64,000 nucleotides of DNA from Streptomyces aureoverticillatus. Its GTDB lineage: Bacteria > Actinomycetota > Actinomycetes > Streptomycetales > Streptomycetaceae. A model generated the notes under the pieces. That model was not told the DNA's origin and made no database searches. It worked only from the letters and a program-made list of their open reading frames with translations. Within the stretch, counting starts at the first letter, position 1. The number at the start of each line of letters is the position of its first letter. The position numbers and the translations under genes were made by a program. This document shows positions 27,416 through 35,959 of this stretch, one piece after another. The stretch is from assembly GCF_014649395.1 (NCBI RefSeq), contig NZ_BMSY01000018.1, positions 1 through 64,000 of the forward strand, written 5' to 3'.

Positions 27416-30400
27416 ATGGACAGCATCCGCTGGACGGTGCTCCCCGACGGCGTCGTCGACGGCGACACCGTGCGTGTGTCCGTCCTCGTCAGCCCCACCC
27501 TGACCGGCATCGACAGCCTCGGCGGCTCCGCGTACTTCGTCGACTGGCCGGACAAGCTCACCACCAAGCTGCTGCCCGCCCTGTGGCTGGAGTTCGACAC
27601 CCCGCCGGACACGTTCGTCAAGCAGTGGCAGCCGACCGGCCGTTATCCCGCCCACAGCTCCGCGCTGTGGACCACCCTGTTCACGCGCGACACCTACGTC
27701 CGGCGGCCCGAGGACCCGACCGCGCTCGCCGCGGCCGAGCGCCGCACCCTGCGGTCGTACCCGGGCAAACTGGTACACGACGAGGTGACGGGGGTGTACG
27801 AGGCGGTCGCGGTGTACACCACCCGGAGCAGGCTGAACACGGAGTGGGCGCGCGAGGAGCGGATGCTCTGCGAGGAGCCGCCCACCGACCACCGGGGCTG
27901 GGAGCTCCCCTCGCTGTACCGCATGACCGACATCATCTCGTCCGAGGTGCTCGCCCTCGGCAGCAACGTACAGAGCGGGTTCGCGGAGGTGGAGCGCGCC
28001 CTCGAACCGCACGGCGACTCCCCCGACATCGCCGGCACCGCCGCGGCCCCCGACCACACGCCCCGCTACATGGACCGCACGAGCGACGTGTACACCTCCG
28101 AGGAGAACAGGCGGATGCTGCCGCTCGCGGAGGCGGCCCGGTTCTACGAACGCGGCGAGGAGCCCGCCGGGCTCGCCGAAGAACCGGCGCACCGGGTCGA
28201 CTTCCACGAGGCGTGCGGCCTCCTCGGCGACTACCCGGAGCTGCAGCGCCGCTTCGGCCTCGTCCTCGACCTGAGCTTCACGATGCCCGCCGGGGTGACC
28301 GACGGGGCGAAGGTCCGGGTGCGGTTCGACGACCGCGTCACCGGGGACGCCGAGCTCAACGCCCCGGCCAGGCGCCCCTGGACGCAGATCCGGTTCACCC
28401 GGGGCAGCGTCTTCGAGGCGGCCCCCGGACCCGGCGAGGTCCACCTCCCCGGACGCATGCTGAACCTCGGCGACCCCGAGTCCTGGCACCTCACCGACCT
28501 CGACGTGGACGGCGCGGCCCTCAAGCACATCGACTACGCCCGCTCCATCGACACCCAGCGCGACAGCGACGTACCGGCGGGACGGGGCTCCGTCGCCGCA
28601 CTCGTGACGGGCACCGGCACCCCGGCCGCACGGGGCGCCGGCATCACGCTCCTGCACACCGACCGCGACAAGCACCTGGCCGGGCGCATCGGCGCCGACG
28701 TCGGCCGCACGGTCTCGACCACGGACGTCGACCTGACCGCCGCGGACCTCGTGCGCGGCTACCGCGTGGACATCGGCGTCGTCGACCCGGCCACCGGCCG
28801 GGTGGCGCAATGGAGGTCGCTGCTGCGGCGCCGGGGCCGCTATGCGATCCGCAGGCCGGGCGGGCAGCCCGTCGAGATCCAGGTCCGCCCCGACGAGGGC
28901 ACCGTGCGGGCCGGCACCGTGACCACGGACGCGGCCGACCAGCGACAGCTCTACGGCCACCAGGCCGTGTTCGGCTGGCACGGCTGGAGTCTGGCCGCGC
29001 CCCGGCCGGGGCGGACCATCGGCCTGGGTGACGCCCCGGAGGAGCCCGATCCGCCGGTCTCCCCGGACGTGCCGCTGGACACCAAGTTCACCGCGGAGCC
29101 GGGCTCCCTGCCCGCCCTGCGCTTCGGCCGGACGTACCGCATGCGCGCCAGGATCGTCGACCTCGCGGGCAACAGCCTGGAGCACACGGCGAGCTCACCG
29201 GAGGCCGTGCAGTCGCAACCGCTCACGTACGGCCGCTGGGAGCCGGTCCCGCAGCCGGTGGTCATTCCGCTCCTGCCGTTCAACGAGGGCGAGTCCACCG
29301 AACGCCTTGTCATCCGCAGCACGGTGACCGACGACGGCCGGGAGATCTCCACCGACGAGTACGTCCTGTGGCGCTCGGACGTGCCCGACCACGAGGCCGA
29401 GTCACCGGTGGACCACCTGGACCGGCGGTACAAGGCCATCGCGGAGCGGCATCTGGCGCCGCCGAAGACGGCCCTGCAGATGGCCGAGGAACACGGCGTG
29501 TTCGACGCCGCGTTCGGCGCGGACAAGCCCGAGCGGCTGCGCGCGGAGTACTTCGCCGTCGCCTCCCGCGAGGCCGGGTCGTTCCTGGACACCAAGGTGC
29601 GCGACCCCGAGTGGCCGTTCCGGGAGCACGATCTGCTGCGCGAGGGCACCATCCACATCGCCAAGCACGACGTGCACGACCCGGTACCGCTCACCGAGCT
29701 GCCCCTGCCCCGGCGCGGCTTCCCGCTGGCCCAGGGCGAGTTCGTGGTGCACGACGCGGACCAGTTGATCCTGCCGTATCTCCCGGACGTCCTCGCCGAG
29801 GGCGTCATGCTGCGCGGACTGCCCGGCGACCGGGAGAACCGCAAGATCCCCTTCCCCGGGCCGTGGCCGCAGGCCAAGCCGTTCAAGCTGCGCATCCGGG
29901 AGGGCACGGACGAGCCCCGCTTCCGCGACGGCCTGATCGAGCGGGTCCTCGAGGTGTTCCTGCCCAAGGGCGAGATCGCCACCGTCAGGCTGAGCTGCTA
30001 TCTCGACCCGGAGAACCTGCCGCTGCTGCGCCAGTGGGGTGTGCTCACCGGCTCCCGGTTCTGGGCCGAGCTGCCCGAGCGGGACAGGGCCTTCGTCACC
30101 CGGGCCAGTGCCGACGGCGAGAACTGGATGCTCACCCCCTGGGTCGAGGTCACCCTGGTGCACGCGGTGGAGAAGCCCGTGCACCCGCCGGAACTCGGCG
30201 AGCTCGCCGCCGGCCGCGACGCCGAGCAGACCGCGGCCCGGCTGACGGGGCGGCTGAGCAGCCACTCCGAGAGCAGCGGCCACGTCGAGCTGGACGCGCA
30301 CTGGAGCGAGTGGCTGGACGACGTCACCCAGGCCGCGCCCAGCCGCGTCGGCGGCCACACGCACCTGGAGGACATCACCCTGGCGTACGCCGAGGACGAG

Positions 30401-31573
30401 ACGGCGGTCCATCGCACGCACGAGTTCGGCGACACCCGGCACCGCCACGTCCGCTACACGCCGACGGCCGTCACCCGCTTCCGCGAGTACTTCCACCCGA
30501 GCATCACGCAGGACCGGACCAAGGTCGTCCGGGTCGGCCCGGTGAGCGCCCCGGTGCCGGTGCCCAGTTCGCGCCGGCCGGAGCCACCGGTGGTGGCGTA
30601 CGTCGTCCCGACCTTCCACCGGGAGCGGACCGTCGACCGCCCGCAGGCCACCGTCACCCAGCGCCGCGCGTCGGCGGGCCTGCGGGTCTACCTGAACCGG
30701 CCGTGGTTCTCCTCCGGTGACGACGAGATGCTCGCCGTCGTCCTGGATCCGGGCGCGGGCGTGCCGGTGCCGGAGCTCTTCGCCACTCGCTGGGGGGTGG
30801 ACCCCGTCTGGGCCGCCACCCCGCCGCTGCCGAAGCCGTCGGCCGCCCACTTCCCGAACGCGGCGAAGCGGCTGACCGGGCTGCGCCTCGCCGAGTCACC
30901 GGACAGCGCGCCGCTGCTTGCCGACGCGGTGGCCTTCACGCCGGAGTACCACCACGAGCGGCGCCTCTGGTACGTCGACATCGACGTGGACTTCGGCGCG
31001 GGCGCCGGGGACGCGGCGTACTTCCCGTATCTGCGGCTCGCGCTCGCCCGCTACCAGCCGTACGCGGTCGACCCGCTGCATCTGTCGAAGGTGGAGCGCG
31101 CTGAGTTCGCCCAGGTCGTCCCGCCACGCACGCTCACCGGCCGGCGCGAGGGCGACCGCCTTGGCATCCGCCTGTCAGGCCCGGCGACGTACAACGAACT
31201 CGGCGAGATCAACGGCACCAGCGCGGTGGCGGCCGCCGCGAGCCGCAGGGTCGTGGTGAGCCTGCAGACCCGGGCGAGCCTGAGCGAGGACGACATGGAC
31301 TGGAAGCAGGCCGGGACCCCGGTGGAACTGTCCTGCGCGGCCGAGGGCGGCGGCTTCGTCTGGAGCGGCGGCATCACGGCGCCGACCGGACAACCGCTGA
31401 CCCTGTACCGCCTGCTGGTGCAGGAGTACGAGCTGTACCGCACCGACGCGGACACGGCCACCGACACGGTCACCGTGAACGGCCGGGCGGAGCCCGCGGC
31501 CCGGCGCCTCGTCCATGCCGACTACTTCGGCCTGACCGTCGGTCTGCTCGGCCGGATCGACTTCGAACTGTAG
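27416..31573 (+). CDS. Giant protein of unknown function, 1385 aa (second gene of pair)
   Basis: It starts three bases after the stop of the first giant gene, so the two are co-translated. No signal peptide or membrane helix. Ig/FN3-like strands appear near residue 570 (YRMRARIVDLAGNSLEHTAS), a phrase common in modular surface or tail-like proteins. Near residues 1045-1100 it reads VAYVVPTFHRERTV and then GLRVYLNRPWFSSGDDEMLA, which I remember only from unannotated large proteins. Other parts have many Arg/Asp/Glu and a low Cys content. No enzyme motif was found. Pairing and equal size suggest the two proteins form one complex or particle. Possible ideas are a structural scaffold, a toxin-delivery component, or a large lipid- or polymer-handling machine; none is supported directly. 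Confidence 0.9.
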   Translation: MDSIRWTVLPDGVVDGDTVRVSVLVSPTLTGIDSLGGSAYFVDWPDKLTTKLLPALWLEFDTPPDTFVKQWQPTGRYPAHSSALWTTLFTRDTYVRRPEDPTALAAAERRTLRSYPGKLVHDEVTGVYEAVAVYTTRSRLNTEWAREERMLCEEPPTDHRGWELPSLYRMTDIISSEVLALGSNVQSGFAEVERALEPHGDSPDIAGTAAAPDHTPRYMDRTSDVYTSEENRRMLPLAEAARFYERGEEPAGLAEEPAHRVDFHEACGLLGDYPELQRRFGLVLDLSFTMPAGVTDGAKVRVRFDDRVTGDAELNAPARRPWTQIRFTRGSVFEAAPGPGEVHLPGRMLNLGDPESWHLTDLDVDGAALKHIDYARSIDTQRDSDVPAGRGSVAALVTGTGTPAARGAGITLLHTDRDKHLAGRIGADVGRTVSTTDVDLTAADLVRGYRVDIGVVDPATGRVAQWRSLLRRRGRYAIRRPGGQPVEIQVRPDEGTVRAGTVTTDAADQRQLYGHQAVFGWHGWSLAAPRPGRTIGLGDAPEEPDPPVSPDVPLDTKFTAEPGSLPALRFGRTYRMRARIVDLAGNSLEHTASSPEAVQSQPLTYGRWEPVPQPVVIPLLPFNEGESTERLVIRSTVTDDGREISTDEYVLWRSDVPDHEAESPVDHLDRRYKAIAERHLAPPKTALQMAEEHGVFDAAFGADKPERLRAEYFAVASREAGSFLDTKVRDPEWPFREHDLLREGTIHIAKHDVHDPVPLTELPLPRRGFPLAQGEFVVHDADQLILPYLPDVLAEGVMLRGLPGDRENRKIPFPGPWPQAKPFKLRIREGTDEPRFRDGLIERVLEVFLPKGEIATVRLSCYLDPENLPLLRQWGVLTGSRFWAELPERDRAFVTRASADGENWMLTPWVEVTLVHAVEKPVHPPELGELAAGRDAEQTAARLTGRLSSHSESSGHVELDAHWSEWLDDVTQAAPSRVGGHTHLEDITLAYAEDETAVHRTHEFGDTRHRHVRYTPTAVTRFREYFHPSITQDRTKVVRVGPVSAPVPVPSSRRPEPPVVAYVVPTFHRERTVDRPQATVTQRRASAGLRVYLNRPWFSSGDDEMLAVVLDPGAGVPVPELFATRWGVDPVWAATPPLPKPSAAHFPNAAKRLTGLRLAESPDSAPLLADAVAFTPEYHHERRLWYVDIDVDFGAGAGDAAYFPYLRLALARYQPYAVDPLHLSKVERAEFAQVVPPRTLTGRREGDRLGIRLSGPATYNELGEINGTSAVAAAASRRVVVSLQTRASLSEDDMDWKQAGTPVELSCAAEGGGFVWSGGITAPTGQPLTLYRLLVQEYELYRTDADTATDTVTVNGRAEPAARRLVHADYFGLTVGLLGRIDFEL

Positions 31574-31648
31574 GAGGCACCCGCGTACGCACAGCGGTTC
31601 GGGGCAGACGATCGGTGTCCGAGAGCCGCAGAGCGACGGGAGGTTGCC

Positions 31649-32089
31649 GTGGTGCACTCCTCGGCGAAGCAGCGGGTGTGCCGGGAGTGGAAGGAGGACG
31701 GGCCGATGTCGGCGGCGCGGGCACGCGCCATGGCACGGGACTTCATGGCAGCCGTCGGCTACGACGACGAGAAGCAGCGGGACGCGGTCCTCCTCGTCGT
31801 CTCCGAGCTGGTCACCAACGCGCTGCGGCACGGGTGCGGGGTGACCCGTCTCCGGCTCAGCCACCACGCGCGCGGGCTGACCGTGTCGGTGGACGACGCC
31901 GGGGACCGGCCGCCGCGCACGCGACCGCTCGATCCGGCGCGGCCCGGCGGTTTCGGCCTGCACCTGGTGCGGGGCCTCACCGGCGGCGTGGAGGTGGAGT
32001 GGGGCCAGGGGGGCAAGTGCGTACGGGCGACCGTGCCGCGGAATCCTTGGTGCGAGCACGAGCACGGGACTTCTCTTCCTCGTGGTTGA
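31649..32089 (+). CDS. RsbW/SpoIIAB-like histidine-kinase-type ATPase (regulatory)
   Basis: A 146-aa single-domain HATPase_c protein. The N box reads LLVVSELVTNALRHGCG, with the Mg-binding Asn, and the G1/G2 region reads VDDAGDRPP and GGFGLHLVRGL. Proteins of this size in Streptomyces act as anti-sigma factors or serine kinases of SpoIIAA-like antagonists. GTG at 31649 has GGGAGG five bases before it. It follows the giant operon by 75 bp without an obvious terminator, so it may be cotranscribed. A SigB-type sigma factor gene lies 630 bp further on and could be its partner; that is inference. Confidence 0.85.
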   Translation: MVHSSAKQRVCREWKEDGPMSAARARAMARDFMAAVGYDDEKQRDAVLLVVSELVTNALRHGCGVTRLRLSHHARGLTVSVDDAGDRPPRTRPLDPARPGGFGLHLVRGLTGGVEVEWGQGGKCVRATVPRNPWCEHEHGTSLPRG

Positions 32090-32111
32090 GCGTGCCGAAC
32101 GGCCGTACGAT
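32086..32111 (+). promoter_or_regulatory. Possible promoter of the ANTAR gene
   Basis: TTGAGC at 32086 and TACGAT at 32106 resemble Streptomyces -35 and -10 elements, but the 14-bp spacer is short, so this is a weak call. Confidence 0.3.
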
Positions 32112-32175
32112 GGTCGGGGTTCTGCCCCCCGCAGGGCTGTCCGGGGCGGGTGAGTCTGACGTGGAGGCATCGGAC

Positions 32176-32535
32176 GTGGACGCACAGGAATCGCATCGCG
32201 AGCGCCGGACGCCGCCGGACTCCCCTGCCGTCGCGGCCAAGGAGGAGGAGATCTCCGCCCTCCGTGAGGAAGTGGGCCAGCTCAAGCAGGCGGTGCGTTC
32301 CCACGCCGCCGTCGACCAGGCCATCGGCGCGCTCGCCGCGATCTCCAACATCCGCCCCGAGCAGGCGTGGGACGTACTGACGGAGGTCTCCCAGCACACG
32401 AACGTCAAACTCCGCCTCATCGCCGAGCAGGTGGTCGAGTGGACCTGCGACGGTGAGCTGTCCGAAGAGGTGCGCAGCGCGCTGCAGGCGAGCCTCGCCC
32501 GGCAGGAGCCCTGCGACCCGCCGCAGGACGCCTGA
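32176..32535 (+). CDS. ANTAR-domain RNA-binding regulator
   Basis: A 119-aa protein. After an Arg/Pro-rich N-terminus it has a coiled-coil (EEEISALREEVGQLKQAVRSHAAV) leading into an ANTAR three-helix domain: AVDQAIGALAAISN, RPEQAWDVLTEVSQHTNVK, LRLIAEQVV. ANTAR proteins bind paired hairpins in nascent RNA and prevent termination. There is no PAS or GAF sensor domain, so it probably needs a partner. I chose GTG 32176, with GGAGG eight bases upstream, over ATG 32110, which has no ribosome site. A very strong terminator follows. Confidence 0.8.
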   Translation: MDAQESHRERRTPPDSPAVAAKEEEISALREEVGQLKQAVRSHAAVDQAIGALAAISNIRPEQAWDVLTEVSQHTNVKLRLIAEQVVEWTCDGELSEEVRSALQASLARQEPCDPPQDA

Positions 32536-32554
32536 CGGTCGACGGCCACGCATG

Positions 32555-32588
32555 CCTCTGTCCCCGCGTCCGACCGCGGGGACAGAGG
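32555..32588 (+). terminator. Strong hairpin terminator after ANTAR gene
   Basis: A perfect 14-bp stem CCTCTGTCCCCGCG / CGCGGGGACAGAGG with a six-base loop, 20 bp past the stop codon. Confidence 0.9.
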
Positions 32589-32718
32589 AGAAGAGCTCAC
32601 TGCCGAACTCTCCCGGGAGCAGCCCGGCCGGGAGCTCTGTACGGGCCGGGTTACCCGGATCGGCCGGATCTATCCCGACGATCCCGGCGTGCCCGGCCCG
32701 CGCGGCTCCGGGGCCCGA

Positions 32719-33597
32719 TCAGGCCCCGGCGGGCACGAGCCCCGTGCGCAGCCGGCCGAGGATGCGCTTCAGGAGTCGGGACACCTGCATCTGGGAGACA
32801 CCGAGCCGCTCGCCGATCTCCGCCTGGGTCAGCTCGTCCACGAACCGCATGTGGATGATCTCCCGGTCGCGGTCGGAGAGTTCCTCGATGAGCGGCGCCA
32901 GGCTGTTGAAGTCATCGACGAGTTCGAACGCGGCGTCCTCCTCGCCGATGAAGTCGGCGAGAGCCGCCTCGCCGTCGTCGCTGCCGCCCATGAGCAGCGC
33001 GGAGTTGAGGGAAGCGGAGGTGTAGCCGTTGGAGGCCTTGCGGGCCTCGATGACCTCTTCCTCGGTCAGCGACATCAGCTCGGCCAGCTCCGCGGTCGTC
33101 GGCTCGCGGTCGAGGCGGGTCGCCAACTCCTCGGTCGCCTTGACCAGTTCGATGCGCGCCTCCTGGAGCCGGCGCGGCACGTGCACGGCCCAGCTCGTGT
33201 CGCGGAAGAAGCGCTTGATCTCGCCGACGATGTACGGGACGGCGAAGGTGGCGAACTCCACCTCACGGGACAGGTCGAACCGGTCGATCGCCTTGATCAG
33301 GCCGATCGTGCCGACCTGGACGATGTCCTCCATCTCGTCGGCGCCGCGGCCCCGGTAGCGGGAGGCGGCGTAGCGCACCAGCGAGAGGTTCATCTCGATC
33401 AGCGTGCTGCGCACGTACTGATGGTCGTGCGTGCCTTCCTCGAGCACGGCGAGCCGGTCGAAGAACTGGCGGGAGAACACGCGTGCGTTGTGTGGCTCCA
33501 CACTCGAGGGTGCTTCGATCAGCGGCAGATCACCCTCCACGCAGGCCTGCGCCTTCGTCGACCGGATCCCGGACACTGCACCCATCGCGGCAGCCAC
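32719..33597 (-). CDS. RNA polymerase sigma factor, SigB/SigF (stress and sporulation) family
   Basis: A protein of about 292 aa with regions 2, 3 and 4. Region 2 reads EMNLSLVRYAASRYRGRG, DIVQVGTIGLIKAIDRFDLSREVEFATFA and IKRFFRDTSWAVHVPRR. Region 4 reads LSDRDREIIHMRFVDELTQAEIGERLGVSQMQVSRLL. These are hallmarks of the group-3 SigB/SigF/SigG family, which Streptomyces uses for osmotic, oxidative and developmental responses and which is held by RsbW-like anti-sigma factors. I prefer GTG 33597, eight bases after AAAGG; a GTG three codons earlier overlaps that site. It is divergent from the DUF5133-like gene and convergent with the ANTAR gene. Confidence 0.9.
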   Translation of the reverse strand: MAAAMGAVSGIRSTKAQACVEGDLPLIEAPSSVEPHNARVFSRQFFDRLAVLEEGTHDHQYVRSTLIEMNLSLVRYAASRYRGRGADEMEDIVQVGTIGLIKAIDRFDLSREVEFATFAVPYIVGEIKRFFRDTSWAVHVPRRLQEARIELVKATEELATRLDREPTTAELAELMSLTEEEVIEARKASNGYTSASLNSALLMGGSDDGEAALADFIGEEDAAFELVDDFNSLAPLIEELSDRDREIIHMRFVDELTQAEIGERLGVSQMQVSRLLKRILGRLRTGLVPAGA

Positions 33598-33902
33598 ACC
33601 ATCCACCTTTCACTCGACGGCACCCCGTGTCACGCTGCGGGGACTCAAGACGCGTGTGCCCGTCAGCTCCGGGCTCACACCCGAAGATCCGGAATTGCAC
33701 ACGACCCACACGGGTGGGCGGGCGTGGGCCCCGGCTCCCAATTCCTCGTACGGACTCGCCAACTCCTCGTACGGACAAGGATTCCTGGCTGGCCGCGCAT
33801 GCCGGGGATGAGCCGGGGCACCAGGTGCCGTACCCCGCGTCGAACCCGTCGCGGGCGTCGGCCGCAGTCCGTGTGGCCCCCTGTGACACCGAGGAGGACT
33901 CC
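33598..33902. other. 305-bp divergent region, sigma factor / DUF5133-like gene
   Basis: Holds both promoters and a 16-bp direct repeat (AAYTCCTCGTACGGAC) at 33740-33755 and 33761-33776, again with 21-bp period. GAGGAGG lies before the small gene. No gene. Confidence 0.55.
33740..33776. repeat. 16-bp direct repeat with 21-bp period
   Basis: AATTCCTCGTACGGAC and AACTCCTCGTACGGAC, 21 bp apart. Could be a tandem binding site or another of the short repeats in this window. Confidence 0.75.
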
Positions 33903-34145
33903 ATGCTGATGGCTCACCCCGCCGTGCTGTCCGATCTGATCCGGCAGTACGAGGTGCTGACGGCGCTGCGTGCCGCCGAGGGCGACGAGGGCGCGCGCCG
34001 GCGCCTCGCGGACGTCTCCTACACCCTGTGCGTGGCCACGGGCACGCGCGACATCGACGCCGCCCTGGTGGCCGCGCGCCATCGGCTGCCCGGCGCCCGG
34101 CCCCTGGACGACTCCCTGGCGGCCCCGTCCGCGTCCGCGCAGTAG
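33903..34145 (+). CDS. DUF5133-like small protein
   Basis: An 80-aa protein, MLMAHPAVLSDLIRQYEVLT, then YTLCVATGTRDIDAALVAARHRLPG. This matches the pattern I recall for the Streptomyces DUF5133 family. Helical, soluble, no catalytic motif. ATG at 33903 has GAGGAGG five bases upstream. It stands next to a SigB-type sigma gene, as small stress-induced proteins often do, but its role is unknown. Confidence 0.78.
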   Translation: MLMAHPAVLSDLIRQYEVLTALRAAEGDEGARRRLADVSYTLCVATGTRDIDAALVAARHRLPGARPLDDSLAAPSASAQ

Positions 34146-34179
34146 GTCCTCGCGGGCAGCAGGTTCGCGCCACGCGGGG

Positions 34180-35628
34180 CTACGTCCTGATCCGGCCCGC
34201 GGCCAGCACGAGCCGGGCGAGGTCGCGGTGGAAGACGTCGTGGTGGGCGCCCTGCGGCGGTGCTCCGGCGCGGACGGTCTCGGAGGCGTCGACGCTGACG
34301 TATCCCGAGCGGGGCAGCGCGCCCTCGGTGAGCGCGTCGGCGAGGGTGAGCGTCGGGCAGCCCTCGATGCCCTGCGCCCCGTCGTGGCCGAGGGCGCCCC
34401 AGAGCCGGTCGGCGCCCACCAGGGACGGTGACTCGCCGATCATGCGGGAGGCGAGCGGGAACAGCATGCCGAGTTCCAGGTCGTGGTGCGAGTAGACGCA
34501 CACGACGGGACCCGCGACGCGCTCCGCCACCCCGGCGAGGGCGCCGCCGCCGCGCATCTGCTGCGGCAGGTGCTCGGCGAACGCGAAGTGCGAGAGGGCG
34601 CCCTGGAGCAGCGTGACGGACGCGATCCTGCGCGCCCCGTTCTTGACTCCCCGGGCGGCGAACGCGACCAGGCGGGCGCCCGCCCCGTGGCCGACGAGGT
34701 GGATGCGGGTGTCTGGCAGCGCGTCCGCGAGCCGCCCGATGGCGGGGGCGAGGCCGACGTCGCCGATCAGTCCGGCGCGCCGCCTGATCGCGTACGACAC
34801 GGCCTGGCACAGCAGTTGGTGGGCGCCCTCCCACAGCCGGTCGAGCGCGCGTTCCGACTCGGCGTCGCCGAAGGGGCGCGGGCTCGGGGTGAGCGGTTCC
34901 GGGCGGGCGAGCCAGTCGGTGGGCGCGTCGGCGGAGCGCGGCCCCGCCGTCTCGGCCTCCGTGAGCGTCCCGGACTTCGACACCACGGGTGCCTCGGCGC
35001 CGGTGCGCGGCTGCTCGATCCGTTCGGGCCGCCGCTCGGCGCGTTCGGCCTCCTCGCCGGCCTGTTCCAGGGCGCGGGCGAAGCCCTCACAGACGTGCGA
35101 GGTGCTGTCGAACAGCATCGCCGGGTCGGACTGGGGCAGGAGTTCGTCGCCCATGTCCGTGGCGTAGGCGTTCACTTGTGAGTGGAGGGGCGCCTCGACG
35201 AGGCGGCGCAGATGCATGCCCACGTCGTCGACGGCGCTGAACCTGCGGGGCCGTTCGTCCAGGAGGGAGCGGAGGTCCCCGATGAGGCGTTCCCTGTCGG
35301 GGAACACCCGGTTGAGGGCGGCCTCCGTGGCGTCGGTGAGCCGTGGTTCCGGCGCGAACGTCATGCCGGGCCAGCGCACGCTCACGAAGCCCACGTCGTC
35401 GGTGTTCACATCGGTGAACAGGTCGTGGAAGCGGGTGTCCACGTCGGCGGACGTGTCCGGGTCGTTGTGGGCGGCGTGTGCCAGGACCACGAGGTGGCGG
35501 ACGCCCGCCTCGCGCGCGGCGTCCGCGAGCCGCTCGTCCTGCTCGCCGTCCGTCCGGTTGCCGTCCGCGTCGAACTCGATCTCCCAGCGGGGCTGGGTGG
35601 TTCCCGGGCCGTTCTCGGAACTGCGCAT
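34180..35628 (-). CDS. Alpha/beta-hydrolase-like protein lacking the nucleophile serine
   Basis: A 482-aa protein. ATG at 35628 follows CGGGGGAACGCG; the longer frame is Arg/Pro-rich noise. The N-terminus reads RWEIEFDADGNRTDGEQ and LVVLAHAAHNDPDTSADV, which is the strand-loop before the oxyanion hole in lipase-like folds. The elbow region reads IHLVGHGAGARLVAFAARG, where lipases have GHSxG; here the Ser is Gly. Downstream GPVVCVYSHHDLELG and a C-terminal HHDVFHRDL retain Asp and His in plausible positions. So the fold is likely a hydrolase but the usual catalysis is absent. A central Glu/Arg-rich insertion occupies residues 175-240. Context is a stress-regulatory group. Confidence 0.7.
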   Translation of the reverse strand: MRSSENGPGTTQPRWEIEFDADGNRTDGEQDERLADAAREAGVRHLVVLAHAAHNDPDTSADVDTRFHDLFTDVNTDDVGFVSVRWPGMTFAPEPRLTDATEAALNRVFPDRERLIGDLRSLLDERPRRFSAVDDVGMHLRRLVEAPLHSQVNAYATDMGDELLPQSDPAMLFDSTSHVCEGFARALEQAGEEAERAERRPERIEQPRTGAEAPVVSKSGTLTEAETAGPRSADAPTDWLARPEPLTPSPRPFGDAESERALDRLWEGAHQLLCQAVSYAIRRRAGLIGDVGLAPAIGRLADALPDTRIHLVGHGAGARLVAFAARGVKNGARRIASVTLLQGALSHFAFAEHLPQQMRGGGALAGVAERVAGPVVCVYSHHDLELGMLFPLASRMIGESPSLVGADRLWGALGHDGAQGIEGCPTLTLADALTEGALPRSGYVSVDASETVRAGAPPQGAHHDVFHRDLARLVLAAGRIRT

Positions 35629-35959
35629 CGCGTTCCCCCGAACCGGTTGCGGTCTCTGTGCACGCAGCATCCCCGGTCCGGGCGGCCAAGGCCAGGGGCG
35701 TACGGCCGGTCGTTCCCGCGGAGGCGGTGCGCGCGGGTCGCGTCGGGCCCGCCGCCCTCGCTCCCCCGGCTCGCTCCCGGGCTCGCTCCCCGCGAGCCGC
35801 CCTGCCGCGTCCGTATGCACATCAAGGCCAGGAAAGGTTGTACGCGACCCACGTGGTGATCAACACAATGATGGAGATGTGGTGAAGGCCGTAAAGTCAT
35901 CGCGTTCACATCACACGCCGGGCAGCACTTCTGACCCGGCATCATCCCGTGGGGGGATC
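35629..35959. other. 331-bp divergent region before the Ig-like secreted protein
   Basis: The first half is GC-rich without features. At 35830-35930 the GC content drops and a promoter for the plus-strand gene is likely, with GGGGGG as its ribosome site. No gene is convincing. Confidence 0.5.
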
